Assembly: GCF_040807025.1 (NCBI RefSeq)
Contig: NC_090967.1
Span: forward strand, 5,820,001 to 5,884,000
DNA: 64,000 nt
From: Struthio camelus
Taxonomy: Eukaryota > Chordata > Aves > Struthioniformes > Struthionidae
Reading direction: 5' to 3'
The translations under genes and the position numbers were made by a program. Position 1 is the stretch's first letter. Each line of letters starts with the position of its first letter. Below the pieces are notes generated by a model. It was not told the origin of the DNA, did no database searches, and saw only the letters and a program-made list of their open reading frames with translations. This document shows positions 1 through 9,800 of the stretch, in pieces.

Positions 1-859
1 GCCTGGCTCTGCTCGCCTGCTGCCACCCAGCACGTGCCAGCGCAGCGGGAGGGACGGCTGCGGCCCCGTCCGAGCAGGGACCCCCCCCCGGCACCGCCGG
101 GCAGCGCCGAGCACCTTCCCCGTATCGCGCCCCCCACCCCACCCCGGGCCGGGGGGGCCGCGGGACGGAGGCGAGGGCAGGAAAGCGCCCGCGTCCTGGC
201 GGCCGGGGAAGCTCTGCCTCTGCGGTGGCCTCTCGCAGCCCCGCTGCCGGCGCGGCCCCTGCGCCCTCGGGGTGCCGGGATGCTCCGCGCCGGGGTTGGG
301 GGGGCCGTGGTGGGACGGAGGGCCGGCGGCGGGCCGGCCCCCTGCCGCGGCGGCCGCGGGGCCGTTACGCCGAAAGAGGAAGAGGGAAGCTGCAGCTGGC
401 GGCGGCGGCCGGGCGGACGCTGCGCTGCCGCGGCACGCTGCCGGCCCCGGAGGAAGCGCCCGACCTCGGCCCTCGCCCCGGGGCGCTGGGAAGCGGGCCG
501 GCGAGGTGGTGTCAAGCCGGCGGAAAAACAAATAGCCCGGCTGCACGGCACGCCACGAGAGACCTCGCACGGGCACCCTCGGTGGGATGAGTGCGTCGGG
601 GCTCAGCAAACAGCCGTGGGCGTCTGCAGAGCGGCGGGGACACGGTGTCCCCGGCCCAGCCGCGGGGAGCCGGCGGGGAAAGCCCAGGCAGAAGTGCCCG
701 GCGCTGCTCTCACGTGCCCCGACCGGAGCAGGGCTGAGCTTTGCCCAAAGCAGGAAGAAATTGCAAACTGGTTTTGCTGTAATTGCAAAAAAGCAGCTGT
801 GCTTCCCCTGCCCGGCCCCGGGTAGCTGGGGCACCCGCGTCCCCCGTGCCCGGTGCCCT
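1..859. other. GC-rich flank downstream of LRRC25, no gene recognised
   Basis: Very GC-rich and CpG-rich sequence, with a more balanced patch at about 735-800. Open frames exist on both strands (for example 34-825 +), but their translations are Arg/Pro/Gly/Ala-rich and low in complexity, as expected for stop-poor GC-rich DNA. The LRRC25 3' UTR must begin here, on the minus strand below 860. I see no TTTATT on the plus strand (AATAAA on minus), so the 3' end of that mRNA is not fixed. Confidence 0.6.
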
Positions 860-3117
860 TCACTTGTCCGGCACGATGTAGATGTCGTCGGTGGCAGGGG
901 TCTGCGTGTTGGCGTAGATGGGCTGGTCCCCGTGGCTGCTGTCGCTCTCCAGAAAATAGTCGTCGTCCACCGGCGCCTGGGGGCTGAGGGGCAGGGAGGG
1001 TCGCGCTCGCAGCCCGGCGCCGGTCCGGGGCACCGCGCAGCGCTGGGGCGGACGCGTGGCCGGGGGGGGCTGCTCTTGGCCCCGTCGGAGTGAATGCGAT
1101 GGGGCAATGTCCCATCTCGGCCGGCGGGAAACTCCCCCGTGCCTGCCCCGGGGGGGCTCTGGGGCCTGGGACAGCATGGCACCAGATGGGGTGGGATGGG
1201 GTGGGACAACGTCGGATGGGATGGGCTGCATGGGACAGGATGGGATAGGATGGGATGGGATGCGATGCGATGCGATGGGATGGGATGCGATGGATGGGAT
1301 GGGATGGGATGAGATGGATGGGATGGGATGGGATGGGATGGGATGAGATGGGATGGATGGGATGGGATGGGATGGGATGGGATGAGATGGATGGGATGGG
1401 ATGGGATGGGATGAGATGGGATGGATGGGATGGGATGGGATGGGATGGGATGGGATGGATGAGATGGGATGGGATGGGATGGGATGGGATGGGATGGGAT
1501 GGGATGCGATGGATGAGATGGCATGGGATGGCATGGCATGGCGTGGGACAGCATGGGATGGGATGGGATGAGATGGGATGCGATGCGATGCGATGCAATG
1601 CGATGGGATGCGATGGATGAGACAGCATGGGATGGCATGGCATGGCATGGGACAGCATGGGATGGGATGGGGTGGGATGGCATGGCATGGCATGGCATGG
1701 CATGGCATGGGACAGCATGGGATGGGGTGGGATGGCATGGCATGGCATTGCAATGGCATGGCATGGGACAGCATGGGATGGGATGGTATGGTATGGCATG
1801 GGACAGCATGGGATGGGGTGGGACGCAATGGCATGGCAATGGCATGGCATGGGATGGGGTGGGATGGGATGGGCTGGATGAGATGGGATGGGACGGGACG
1901 GGACGGGACAGGATGGGCTGGATGAGATGGGATGGGATGGAACAGCATGGCAGGGGATGGGATGCAACGGGACTGCATAGCACGGGATGGGATGGGATGG
2001 GATGGGACTGGATGGACCAGGATAGGATGGGGTGGCACGGGGCTGGATAGCATGGGATGCGATGGGATGCGATGGGACAGCACAGCATGGCACGGCACAG
2101 CACAGCACAACGTGGCATAGCACAGCATGGCAGGGGACAGCAGGGCACAGCTTGGGATGGGGTGGCACAGCACGGCGGGGACAGGACGGCACGGCCGGGG
2201 CGGCGGGCGCCCCTGCCCGATGCTCACCTGCCCCGCGCCCACTGCCAGGCCGGCGGCATCCCGTCCCGCACGGCACCCGAGCACCCGCCGGGGCTCACGA
2301 AGACGTTCTCGTAGTCCGGCGCCAGGCAGGCGCCCGTGGCGGCGGCCTCGGGCTCCGTGGCGCGGCTGACGTACCGGGGCTGCCCCGGGGCGGCGGGGGG
2401 CTCCCGCTTGGGCCAGCCCGTCGCCGCGGCCCCTTTCCGGCGGCACCGCAGCATGACGCCGGCGGCCACCACCAGCAGCAGCAGCAGCAGCAGCCCGCCG
2501 GCGGCCCCGGCGCCCGCCGCCGCCGCCCCGCCGCCCCGGCACTGCCGCTCGTGGAAGTCGGAGAGGTTGAAGGCGCCGCGGTCGGAGAAGCAACGGCAGA
2601 CGGGCGGCGCGCAGGCGGGCGGGCGGCAGGCGCAGGCGTCCAGCGCGCTGCCCACCACCTCGCAGCGGCACGGCACGGCCAGCAGGAGCAGCCCGGCGGG
2701 CAAGGCGCCGGCCGGCAGGGCCGCCAGCGGGTTGCCGTCCAGGCGCAGGCGCTGCAGGGCCGTGGCGTTGGCGAAGAAGGCGGCGGGCAGCTGCCGCAGC
2801 CGGTTGTGCTGCAGGAAGAGCTCGCGGAGGCGCCGCGCTCGGCTCAGGAAGGCGGGCGGCAGCTCCCGCAGCTCGTTGTGCGACATGTCCAGCACCTCCA
2901 GGGCCTCCCCGGCGCGGGCCGCCGGCTGCAGGGCGCCGATGCCGTTGTGACCCAGGCGCAGGCTGCGCTGGCTGGCGAAGGGCGCCCAGTCCAGCACGGG
3001 GCAGGACGCGGTCCGGTTGGTCAAATCCAGCTCGGCGGAGGCGGCCGGCGGGATGTCGAAGCAGGCGGCGGCGGCGCGGAGCAGCAGCAGCAGCAGCAGG
3101 GCCGCGGGGCGCCCCAT
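860..3117 (-). CDS. LRRC25: Leucine-rich repeat containing protein 25, two coding exons
   Basis: Coding exons on the minus strand are 3117-2228 and 983-860 (337 aa; about 305 in human). The donor is CAG|GTGAG at 2228/2227. The acceptor CTCAG|C at 984/983 is chosen because it keeps frame; the CCCCAG 7 nt further on would not. Residues 1-19 are a Leu-rich signal peptide. A Cys-bearing N-cap, leucine-rich repeats at about 50-135 (motifs such as LRLGHN, LDMSHNEL, LFLQHNRL, LRLDGN) and a Cys-rich C-cap at about 147-193 form the ectodomain. About 206-223 is a poly-Leu/Val membrane helix followed by a basic stop-transfer RCRRK. The roughly 110-residue tail carries Tyr269 (DYENV), Tyr306 (DDYF), Tyr320 (IYAN) and Tyr332 (DIYIV). 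The family is expressed in myeloid cells and has been linked to restraint of innate signalling (known); the bird function is inferred. The position next to SSBP4 supports orthology. Whether a non-coding 5' exon exists is unknown. Confidence 0.93.
1180..2190. repeat. GATGG pentamer minisatellite filling the LRRC25 intron
   Basis: About 1 kb of tandem GATGG/GGGAT pentamers, with variants GCATG, GATGC and GACAG, occupies most of the 1,244-nt intron 984-2227. The first half is nearly pure; from about 1510 on, CATGG and CAGCATGGG variants form longer units. The minus (transcript) strand is C-rich and reads as Ser-His-Pro-Ile type repeats without stops, which creates artificial open frames running from the repeat into LRRC25 sequence. 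Confidence 0.95.
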
Positions 3118-3829
3118 CGCCCGGCGCCCGTCCGGCCGCGTCTGCGCCCGGCGCAGGCGGGAAGAGGAACAGGCGGCTCCCGCCGGCCCCGGGGCGTAGC
3201 CGGAGCCGGGGAGGGGGGACGGGAACGCGGCCCCCCGGGCGGCCCCGGGCGGAAGCTCGGCTTCCCCTGCACCGCTGGTGCAACGTGGCCGGCGCCGGCC
3301 ACCCAAGCGCGGGGCCCCGCGGGATGCTCGGGGCTGCGGGGTCCCCGCCGGCGCGGAGCCGCTGCCACCGCCGGCATCGCTGTCCCCACCGTGGCCGCCC
3401 CGGTGGCACCCGGCGAGCGGCTCTGGGGAGGGCGGCGGGGTCGGCTGGTGACGGAGCGGCAGCGCCGGAGGGGAGCCGGGCGAGGAGGGACGGAGCTGTG
3501 ACCCCTCCGCGTCCGTCCCCATGGGACCCCAGGGAGCCCCGTGTCCCGGGGGACGGGGACGCCCTGCCAGCCCCAGCAGTGCCCCAGGCACCGGCCGCCA
3601 CGAGGGGGGAGGTTTGGCCTGGGGGCTGGCGAGCGGCCTCGTGTGCGTGGGCTCAGCTCGGGGCACAGCTCGCCACACGGATGGCTCGAATGACATCTGC
3701 AGGCCGGCGAGGGAAGCACCGAGCGGCTCCCCGGCCGGCACCGCTGGCGCTGGCCGCCCCGGGTCCCTCCTCTGCCCACGCGGAGGACGTGCTCCCGGTT
3801 TGGCCACAGCTGGGGGACAGCGCGTCGTG
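3118..3829 (-). promoter_or_regulatory. GC-rich 5' flank of LRRC25
   Basis: About 700 bp of GC- and CpG-rich sequence directly upstream of the LRRC25 start codon on the minus strand. No TATA box is evident. The transcription start site and any non-coding first exon cannot be fixed from sequence alone. The region probably includes the 5' UTR and promoter. Confidence 0.4.
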
Positions 3830-4500
3830 CCCGATGATGCACGCCTGCCTGCACACGGGCATGCACGCATCTGCACTGACGTGCACGCTTGCACGCACGC
3901 ACGCACACACACGTGTATGCACTGACATGCACATGCGCGTGCACCCACTTGCCAGCACACACACTCACGCATGCTCGCACCGTTGTGCTCGCACGCATAC
4001 CTAGGTGAGCACGCATACACACATGAACACATCCCACCCCATGTGCGCTCACACGCATGCACACCCGCGCGCTCCCGGCTACATGCATACATATGCATGC
4101 ACTCACATGTGCATACACACGCACCCCCGCCCACCTGCATGCACTCCCGCATGCACACACACGCATGCCTGCATGCACACATGCACTCCTGCATGCACAC
4201 ACACGCACTCCCGCATGCACACACGCACGCCTCTATGCACACACACGCACTCCCGCATGCACACACGCACGCCTGCATGCACACACACACGCATACCCTT
4301 GCCCCAGCACACACCCCCCTACACTCCCTTGCACACACACGCACTCCCGCCCGCATGCCTGCGCACACGCGTGCTCCCACATGCACACACGTGTGCACAC
4401 GCCCCCCCGCCTGCCCTCACGTGCTCCCGCATGCCCACGCGCGCGCTCCGCCGTGCACACACGCACACACGCACACACACACACACACCCCGCACCCCGG
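3830..4500. repeat. Alternating purine-pyrimidine CA/CG/ATGC repeat array
   Basis: About 670 bp of CACACGC, GCATGCACAC and similar blocks between LRRC25 and SSBP4, ending in a CA run at about 4460-4488. Related units of about 30-40 bp recur at 4140-4290, with CTCCCGCATGCACACACACGC as a recurring core. Strict purine-pyrimidine alternation makes it a Z-DNA candidate. Open frames through it translate as His/Thr/Cys repeats and are not genes. Confidence 0.93.
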
Positions 4501-5450
4501 CCGCCCGCCCGAGCGCCGCCGCGGTTGTGTCGAGCTCCCCGCAGCGGCGGGCGATGCTCCGGCAGGGCCGGCCGGAGCCGCAGCCGGAGCCGCAGCCGGA
4601 GCCGCAGCCGGAGCCGCGGGGGGAGCCGCGGGGGGAGCCGAGCGCGGCGCCGCCGGGGCCCCGCGGGCGGCGGGCTGCGGCGGCCGCGCCGTCGGGCCGG
4701 GCCGGGCGCGGCGGGGCGGCGCGGCTCCCCCCCCCCCCCCCCATGCGGCGCTCCGCGATTTATTCCGAGGCGGAGTGACAGGTTTTTGGGTCACGAAGCG
4801 GCTCTTGCAGGCAGGCGCTGCCCTCCCGCCGCTGCCGGCAGCCCGGGGCCGGGGCTCGGCCGGTGCCCGTGCGCCCTCCCGGGGCGCCCCGGGATGCTGC
4901 GGCCGCCGTCGGGGCAGCTGCGTTCACCGCGTCCAGCCCCAGCCGCAAGTGACCCCGAAACGTTCAAAGCGGCGGCGGCGGCGGCTCGACGGGGCGGACG
5001 CGTGAGGCCGGCGTGGGCTCGGGGCCGCCGCGCCGTCGGGGGCCCGTTGGCACGGGGCTCCTTCGTGGGAAACGCAGCTAAACGGCGAGGAGTCCGGAGC
5101 GGGGCCGCGGGGGTGCGGCTGCCGCCCCGCGCGCGCCCCTCACCCCGGCGTCGGGGCGGCCGGCGGAGCCGCGGCGTGCCAGTGCCCGGAGGGTGGGGGG
5201 GGGGGGCACACAGCGACACGGCCCAAACCCGGCACCGCCCCGTCGGCCCCGAGATGTCGTCGGCGATGTCGCCCGGGCCGCGGTGTCCCGGGGCGGGGGG
5301 TGGGGGGGGGGTCGTGCCCGCCGGGGGGCTCCGGGCGTGGAGAAGACTCCCAGTACGGGGGCTCCGTCCAGCGGGGCCTCTGCGGCTGGCCCGGAAACCC
5401 GTCCCCACCGAAGGGGCACTCGCCGTGCGTGCCGAGCACGCCTGCAGTTT
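4501..5450. other. CpG-dense interval with a short GGAGCC/GCAGCC repeat
   Basis: Dense CpG sequence. Positions of about 4573-4620 repeat a 12-bp CGGAGCCGCAGC unit. A 40-bp window at 4745-4790 is less GC-rich. It looks like a CpG island and could hold a promoter (divergent for LRRC25, or distal for SSBP4), but no exon with a recognisable protein is visible. G and C homopolymers of 8-14 nt occur at about 4730 and 5190-5210. Confidence 0.4.
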
Positions 5451-5520
5451 AGCAGGTTATTAATTACCTGTTTGTGCAATTAACTCGCTCACGCGAGTTT
5501 GTTAACGGGCAGGCGGGGGG
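5420..5520. other. AT-rich islet with a near-palindrome and a hairpin
   Basis: A short AT-rich islet inside GC-rich DNA. At about 5453-5470 CAGGT and ACCTG arms flank an AT core; the core GTTATTAATTAC resembles, but does not match, an HNF1-type homeodomain palindrome. At about 5480-5497 AACTCGC and GCGAGTT form a 7-bp stem with a 4-nt loop. It may be a regulatory element; no function is established. Confidence 0.35.
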
Positions 5521-5639
5521 GGGGGGGGGACATAGCTGCTTCGCCAGGGTGAGGCCCCTCGGGGGTCCCTCGGGGGTCCCGCTGGGGCTCTGGGGGGTCT
5601 CCTGCGCGCCGCGGCTGCAGCCGATGGTCGCCACGCGAG

Positions 5640-6500
5640 GGGTGCGTGGGTGCGTGGGTGCACGCACGCCTGTCTCCCCGCAGCGTGTCCCCGTGCGGAG
5701 GGTGTGCGCGTGCCTGTCCCTGTGCAGCGGTGGTGTCCCCGCGTCCCTGCCCCCATAGCCGTGTCCCCAGTCTGTGCGCTGTGTCCGTGGCCCCACGTCC
5801 TTGGCTCCATCTATGTCCCCCCGTGTCGGTGCCCCCCGGTGCCTCCTGTGTCCCCCCATCCCGATCCCCGTGTCCGGCTCCTCATGCCCTCCACACCCCC
5901 TGTGCCATGTCCACGTCCCCGTGCCCTGCCCCCGAGTCCATGTCCCCGTGTGTCCCCTGACATCCCTGGCTGTCCATGTTCTGTGTCCTCTGTGTCCCCA
6001 TGTCCCTCCGTGTCCATGTCCCCATGTCCCTTGTGCCTACCCTCCTGTTTGCATCCCCCAGGTCTGCCTCCCTCCGTGTCCCCAGTGCCCGTGTCCCTCG
6101 TGTCTGTGCACCCACATCCCTGTCTGACCCCTGTGTCCCTGTCCCCATGTCTGTCTCCCTCCGTGTCCCTCGTGTCCGCATCCCTCGTGTCTGCATCCCC
6201 ACATCCCTGTCTGACCCATGTCCCCTTGTCCCCATGTCCATGTGTCTGTCTCTCTCCGCGTCCCTCGTGTCCCTGTCTTCGTGTCTGCGCCCCTCCGTGT
6301 CCCCAGTGCCCGTGTCCCTCGTGTCTGCGTTACCACATCCCTGTCTGACCCGTGTCCCCGTCCCCGTGTCTGTTTCCCACCGTGTCCCCCGTGTCCCTCG
6401 TGTCCGTGCCCTCGTGTCTGCGTCTGTCTGACCCCTTTGTCCCCTTGCCCCCGCATCCATCTCCCTGCGTGTCCCCCGCGTCCCCGGTACCCGCCAGCAG
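5640..6500. repeat. GTGTCCC-type degenerate minisatellite upstream of SSBP4
   Basis: About 860 bp built from short GTGTCCC, CGTGTCTG and CATGTCC blocks. Longer blocks beginning ACATCCCTGTCTGACC recur at about 6113, 6201 and 6334, so copies are irregular (88 and 133 bp apart). Its right edge lies about 370 bp upstream of the SSBP4 start codon. Val/Ser/Pro/Cys-rich open frames here are repeat artefacts. Confidence 0.9.
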
Positions 6501-6644
6501 CGTCGCGCGTGGGCCCCGCCGTGCGCTGCCATCGCCCTTTTAAGAGCGGCGGGCGCGGGCGAAGAGGAGGTGGGGGGCGGCGGCGTTCCTGGAACAGCCG
6601 GCGCGGGCGGGCGGGGGGGAGGAGGAGGAGGGAAGGCGGGCGCG

Positions 6645-6692
6645 CGGCGGCGGCGGCGGCGGCAGCGGCGGCGGCGGCAGCGGCGGCGGCGG
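6645..6692 (+). repeat. Interrupted CGG trinucleotide repeat
   Basis: CGG/GGC triplets interrupted twice by a single A, giving GCGGCAGCGG steps at about 6661-6681. The organisation is that of an interrupted CGG tract in a promoter or 5' UTR. It lies about 180 bp upstream of the SSBP4 start codon. Confidence 0.9.
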
Positions 6693-6775
6693 GGACCCCC
6701 CGGCCCCGCGCGGCGGTTTCAAGGTCCCCCGCGGGCGGGCGCGCGGCCGCAGCCGCAGCAGCCGCTGCCGCTGCC

Positions 6776-6805
6776 GGGGCCGGGGCCGGGGCCGGGGCCG
6801 GGGCC
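6776..6805 (+). repeat. Five tandem GGGGCC hexamers in the SSBP4 leader
   Basis: Exactly five uninterrupted GGGGCC units followed by GGG, ending 3 nt before an upstream ATG at 6809. The run has enough G-tracts for a G-quadruplex on the coding (RNA) strand. The motif is the same hexamer as the human C9orf72 repeat; here it is short and in an unrelated gene. Confidence 0.95.
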
Positions 6806-6808
6806 GGG

Positions 6809-6844
6809 ATGGCGGCGGGGGGCCGCGCCGCCCGCTCCCCGTGA
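6809..6844 (+). other. Short upstream ORF in the SSBP4 leader
   Basis: ATG at 6809 has G at -3 and +4, a favourable initiation context. It opens 11 codons ending at TGA 6842-6844, 28 nt before the main ATG and out of frame with it (64 nt apart). If transcription starts upstream of 6809 it could lower SSBP4 translation. It is seen directly; its effect is inference. Confidence 0.55.
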
Positions 6845-6872
6845 CAGGTGGTGGCTCCCGCCGCGCCCCAGC

Positions 6873-9800
6873 ATGTACGCCAAGGGCAAGGGCTCCAGCG
6901 TGCCCTCCGACGGCCAGGCCCGCGAGAAGTGAGTGCGGGGCCCCCGGGGGAGCGGGGCCACCCGCGGAAGTTTGCCGGGGCGGGCGGGAAGTTGGCGGCG
7001 GCGCGGAGGAACCAGGGGGGCACCGGGGAATGGGGAGGGGGCGAGAGGCGCCCGGCGGCCCCGCCCCGCCGCCGCCGCCTCCCGGGCTCTGGGCTGCCGG
7101 CGCCACCGGGCGCCGTCCCGTCCCGTCGGTGGGAGCCCCCCGGGAGCGGTGTTTCCCCCGCCGCCCACCGGGACAGGCTCCCGGCAGCGCAGCCGCGGCA
7201 TCACCTCGGCGCGGCCCTGCCCCGACGGCACCCCCGGCCCGGCGGAGCGGTGCGGGGAGCGGGGGGGGGGGGGGCGCCGCATCCCGCTGCAAAAGCTCCT
7301 CCAACATCCCCGCGGGCTTCGCGATGGGGTCCGGCCGCCCCCCGCCGCGGGCTAACGGACGGGACGGGAGGGGTCCGGGCGGCCCCGCTGCCGGGGGGGG
7401 GTTGAGTTTTGCAGGTGTCCCCGGGGGGCGCCAGGTCCCACGGATATTTTTGCTCCGTCGCCCTGCCCGGGGTGCTGCGCTTGCACCCCGCGCCCCGACG
7501 GGGCGCCCGGCCCGCCCGGCCCCTCCCCGCTCCGCCGAGCCGCCGCTGCCACCCCGGAAAACGGCAGAATTTCGGGAGCAGCGGAGCCCGGGAGCGCCCC
7601 GCCGTTACCGAGCAACCCCGGGCGTCCCCCCGCCGGATGCGATGTCACCGGCGGGATTTGACGTCACCCCTTTCCCGGGGGGGGGGGGTCCCCTTGCGCC
7701 CAGGTGTTTCGTTGTAGCCCCCCCCGGTGGTATCAAATCCCGGTTCCCCGGCCAGCACGGCGCATCCTCCGCGCCGAGGATGCTCCTCCGTGGCCGGACG
7801 CCTGGGTCCCGCCTGGCCGCCCCGTCCCGCGCCGCGGAGAGGTGCTGGCACCCCGGGGACGACGGGAGGCACCGGCTGTAGCAGCCCCTGTCCCCCCCCC
7901 CCAAACCAAACCCCCCCCCCGGCCCGCGGGGACGAGGAAGGCTCCTGCCGGCGCGGATGAGGTTTCGTGCCAGGACGGCGAGCAGCCGGCGGCCCCCCGA
8001 GACGGAGCCCAGCCCGGGGCTCCGGGACGGCTCCGGCCTTTTGTCTGCCGCTCCGGGTTTGGCGGCGGCGCCGGAGCCCCCAGCCCTGACGGATTTAATT
8101 CTCCCGTTTTATTTATTTTATTATTTATTATTTTATTATTCTCCCGTCCGTAACTCCGATCATCCCTTCCCGGCCTGTGCGCGGCGGCGGGGGCCGTCGG
8201 GTCGGAGCGGTCGGTGCCCCGAAGCCCCGCGCGAGGCCGCTCGGGCGGCCGCAGACCCGTCCGCGCCCGCCGGGACGGTGTCGGATGCCGGTGCCGAGCC
8301 GCGATGCCTTTGCGTGCCCGGCGAGGTGCCGACGCTCCGGGTCGTCTCGCGTCCTCGCGGGGGCTTTTAAACCTCCTCAGGACGTTGTGCGTAACGGATG
8401 GTTTGGGGCCGGCAAACGGATGGGGGAAGCGGGGGACCGCTGCCGGACCCGCCGGTTGCATCGCCGCCTCCCCGGGGTCCGTCCCGGTCCCGTCCCCGCT
8501 GCGTCTCCCTCGTGGCCGTGGTGTCACCCTGCCGTGGCCGGCGTCACCCGGCGGCGTCACCGCGACAGCCCCGGGGCGCGACGCTGCTGGCGGAGGCAGC
8601 GCGGGAGGCCGGCGCGGCCGAGGCCGCCGGGAGGGGAGGACGGGGGACGCGCCGCGCCGCCACCCCGGGGCTGGGGCAGCGGGGCCGCTCCGCGCCGGGC
8701 CCTGACGCCCGCTCTGTCCTCGCAGGTTGGCGCTGTACGTCTACGAGTACCTGCTGCACGTGGGAGCCCAGAAATCCGCGCAGACCTTCTTGTCGGAGGT
8801 GAGAGCGGGACCGCGCTCCCCTGCCGTCCCGGGCCGCTCTGGCTGAAGCGCAGCTTTGCATCCCGGCCCCGCGCGCGCCGTGTCCCCCTTTCCCCCTTCC
8901 CCGAACGCGTGCGTCCCGCAGACTTGGGGCTCCGCAGGCTCCGGAGGGGATCTGCCACCTCCCCGCGTTGTGTCTCGCTCCCCGAGGTCCCTCTAGGAAG
9001 GAGCGGTCGCCGCGGCCGGCCCGAGCGCGGGTGCCCCCGCTCCGGCCCGGCGCGTAACCCCCCCCCCCCCCCACCCCGCTCCCTGCCCCTTTCTCCCCGT
9101 GCAGATCCGATGGGAGAAGAACATCACGCTGGGAGAGCCGCCGGGGTTCCTGCACTCGTGGTGGTGGTGAGTGGGGGGCCCCCGCGAGCGGGGGCTGCGG
9201 GAACGGGCGCCGGAGAGGGGCCGGGGGCTGCCCTCTCCCCCTCCCCGCGGCTCCCGGCTCCGCTCGCCGGTCCCTCCGCTGCCGACACGTCACCTCGTAC
9301 CCCATAAACCTGCCGCTCTGCTTTTCCCATCAGCGCCAGGCTGGATTTCGGGTTTTTTTTTCCTGCCCCCCCCCCCCCCCCCCCAATCCCCATCCTTCGC
9401 GGGGCTTGCGAGAGGCACCCCCCCCCCCAAATCCCACTTCCCGGATATGCCCCAGCCCCCCCCCCGGCTGGGCCCCGCCGAGCCCGGCTCCTACATATGG
9501 ATCCAATTTGGCCGGCCCCAAAAAGGCATAAAGCACAATCCGAAAGGCGGCCCCGGGTTGGGGGGTGGGGGGGGGGGTGGCGAGGGGTTTCCACCTCCAC
9601 CCGCGGGCCTCCCGGGGCCGGGTCTGCCAGCGGGGCCGATGCCGCTGCGTCCCGGCCGGGCGGGCAGAGGGGTGCGGAGCCCCCTCGCCGCCCCATCGCG
9701 ACCCCGCGGGAAACGGGCTCCGGCCGCCCCCTCCCGCCCCCCGGGGGCTGGGGGGGGGGGGGGGTCGAGTAAATCTCGCCGAGATTGCACCGGGCCGGCT

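Larger units (their letters stand above)
6530..6872 (+). promoter_or_regulatory. SSBP4 CpG-island promoter and 5' leader
   Basis: A GC-box-rich, TATA-less segment immediately upstream of the SSBP4 ATG. It holds GGGCGGG motifs, a purine-rich GGA run at about 6613-6634, an interrupted CGG tract, a GGGGCC hexamer run and a short upstream ORF. The transcription start site is not determined, so I cannot say which repeats are transcribed, although those closest to the ATG almost certainly are. Confidence 0.55.

Noticed and set aside
603-3601. Long minus-strand open frames (557 and 913 codons) with Ser-His-Pro-Ile repeats
   Set aside because: They read straight through the GATGG pentamer intron of LRRC25; the repeat lacks stops in any frame. 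Only the LRRC25 exon parts are real coding sequence.
3653-4778. Cys- or His-rich open frames on both strands
   Set aside because: Translation of the CA/CG array; no family resemblance and no splice context.
5646-6532. Val/Ser/Pro/Cys and Thr/Arg/Gly-rich open frames
   Set aside because: Repeat artefacts of the GTGTCCC minisatellite.
8094-8150. TTTATT motifs on plus as a poly(A) signal of a minus-strand gene
   Set aside because: No minus-strand coding sequence lies upstream (8150-9100) and the motifs are in SSBP4 intron 1.
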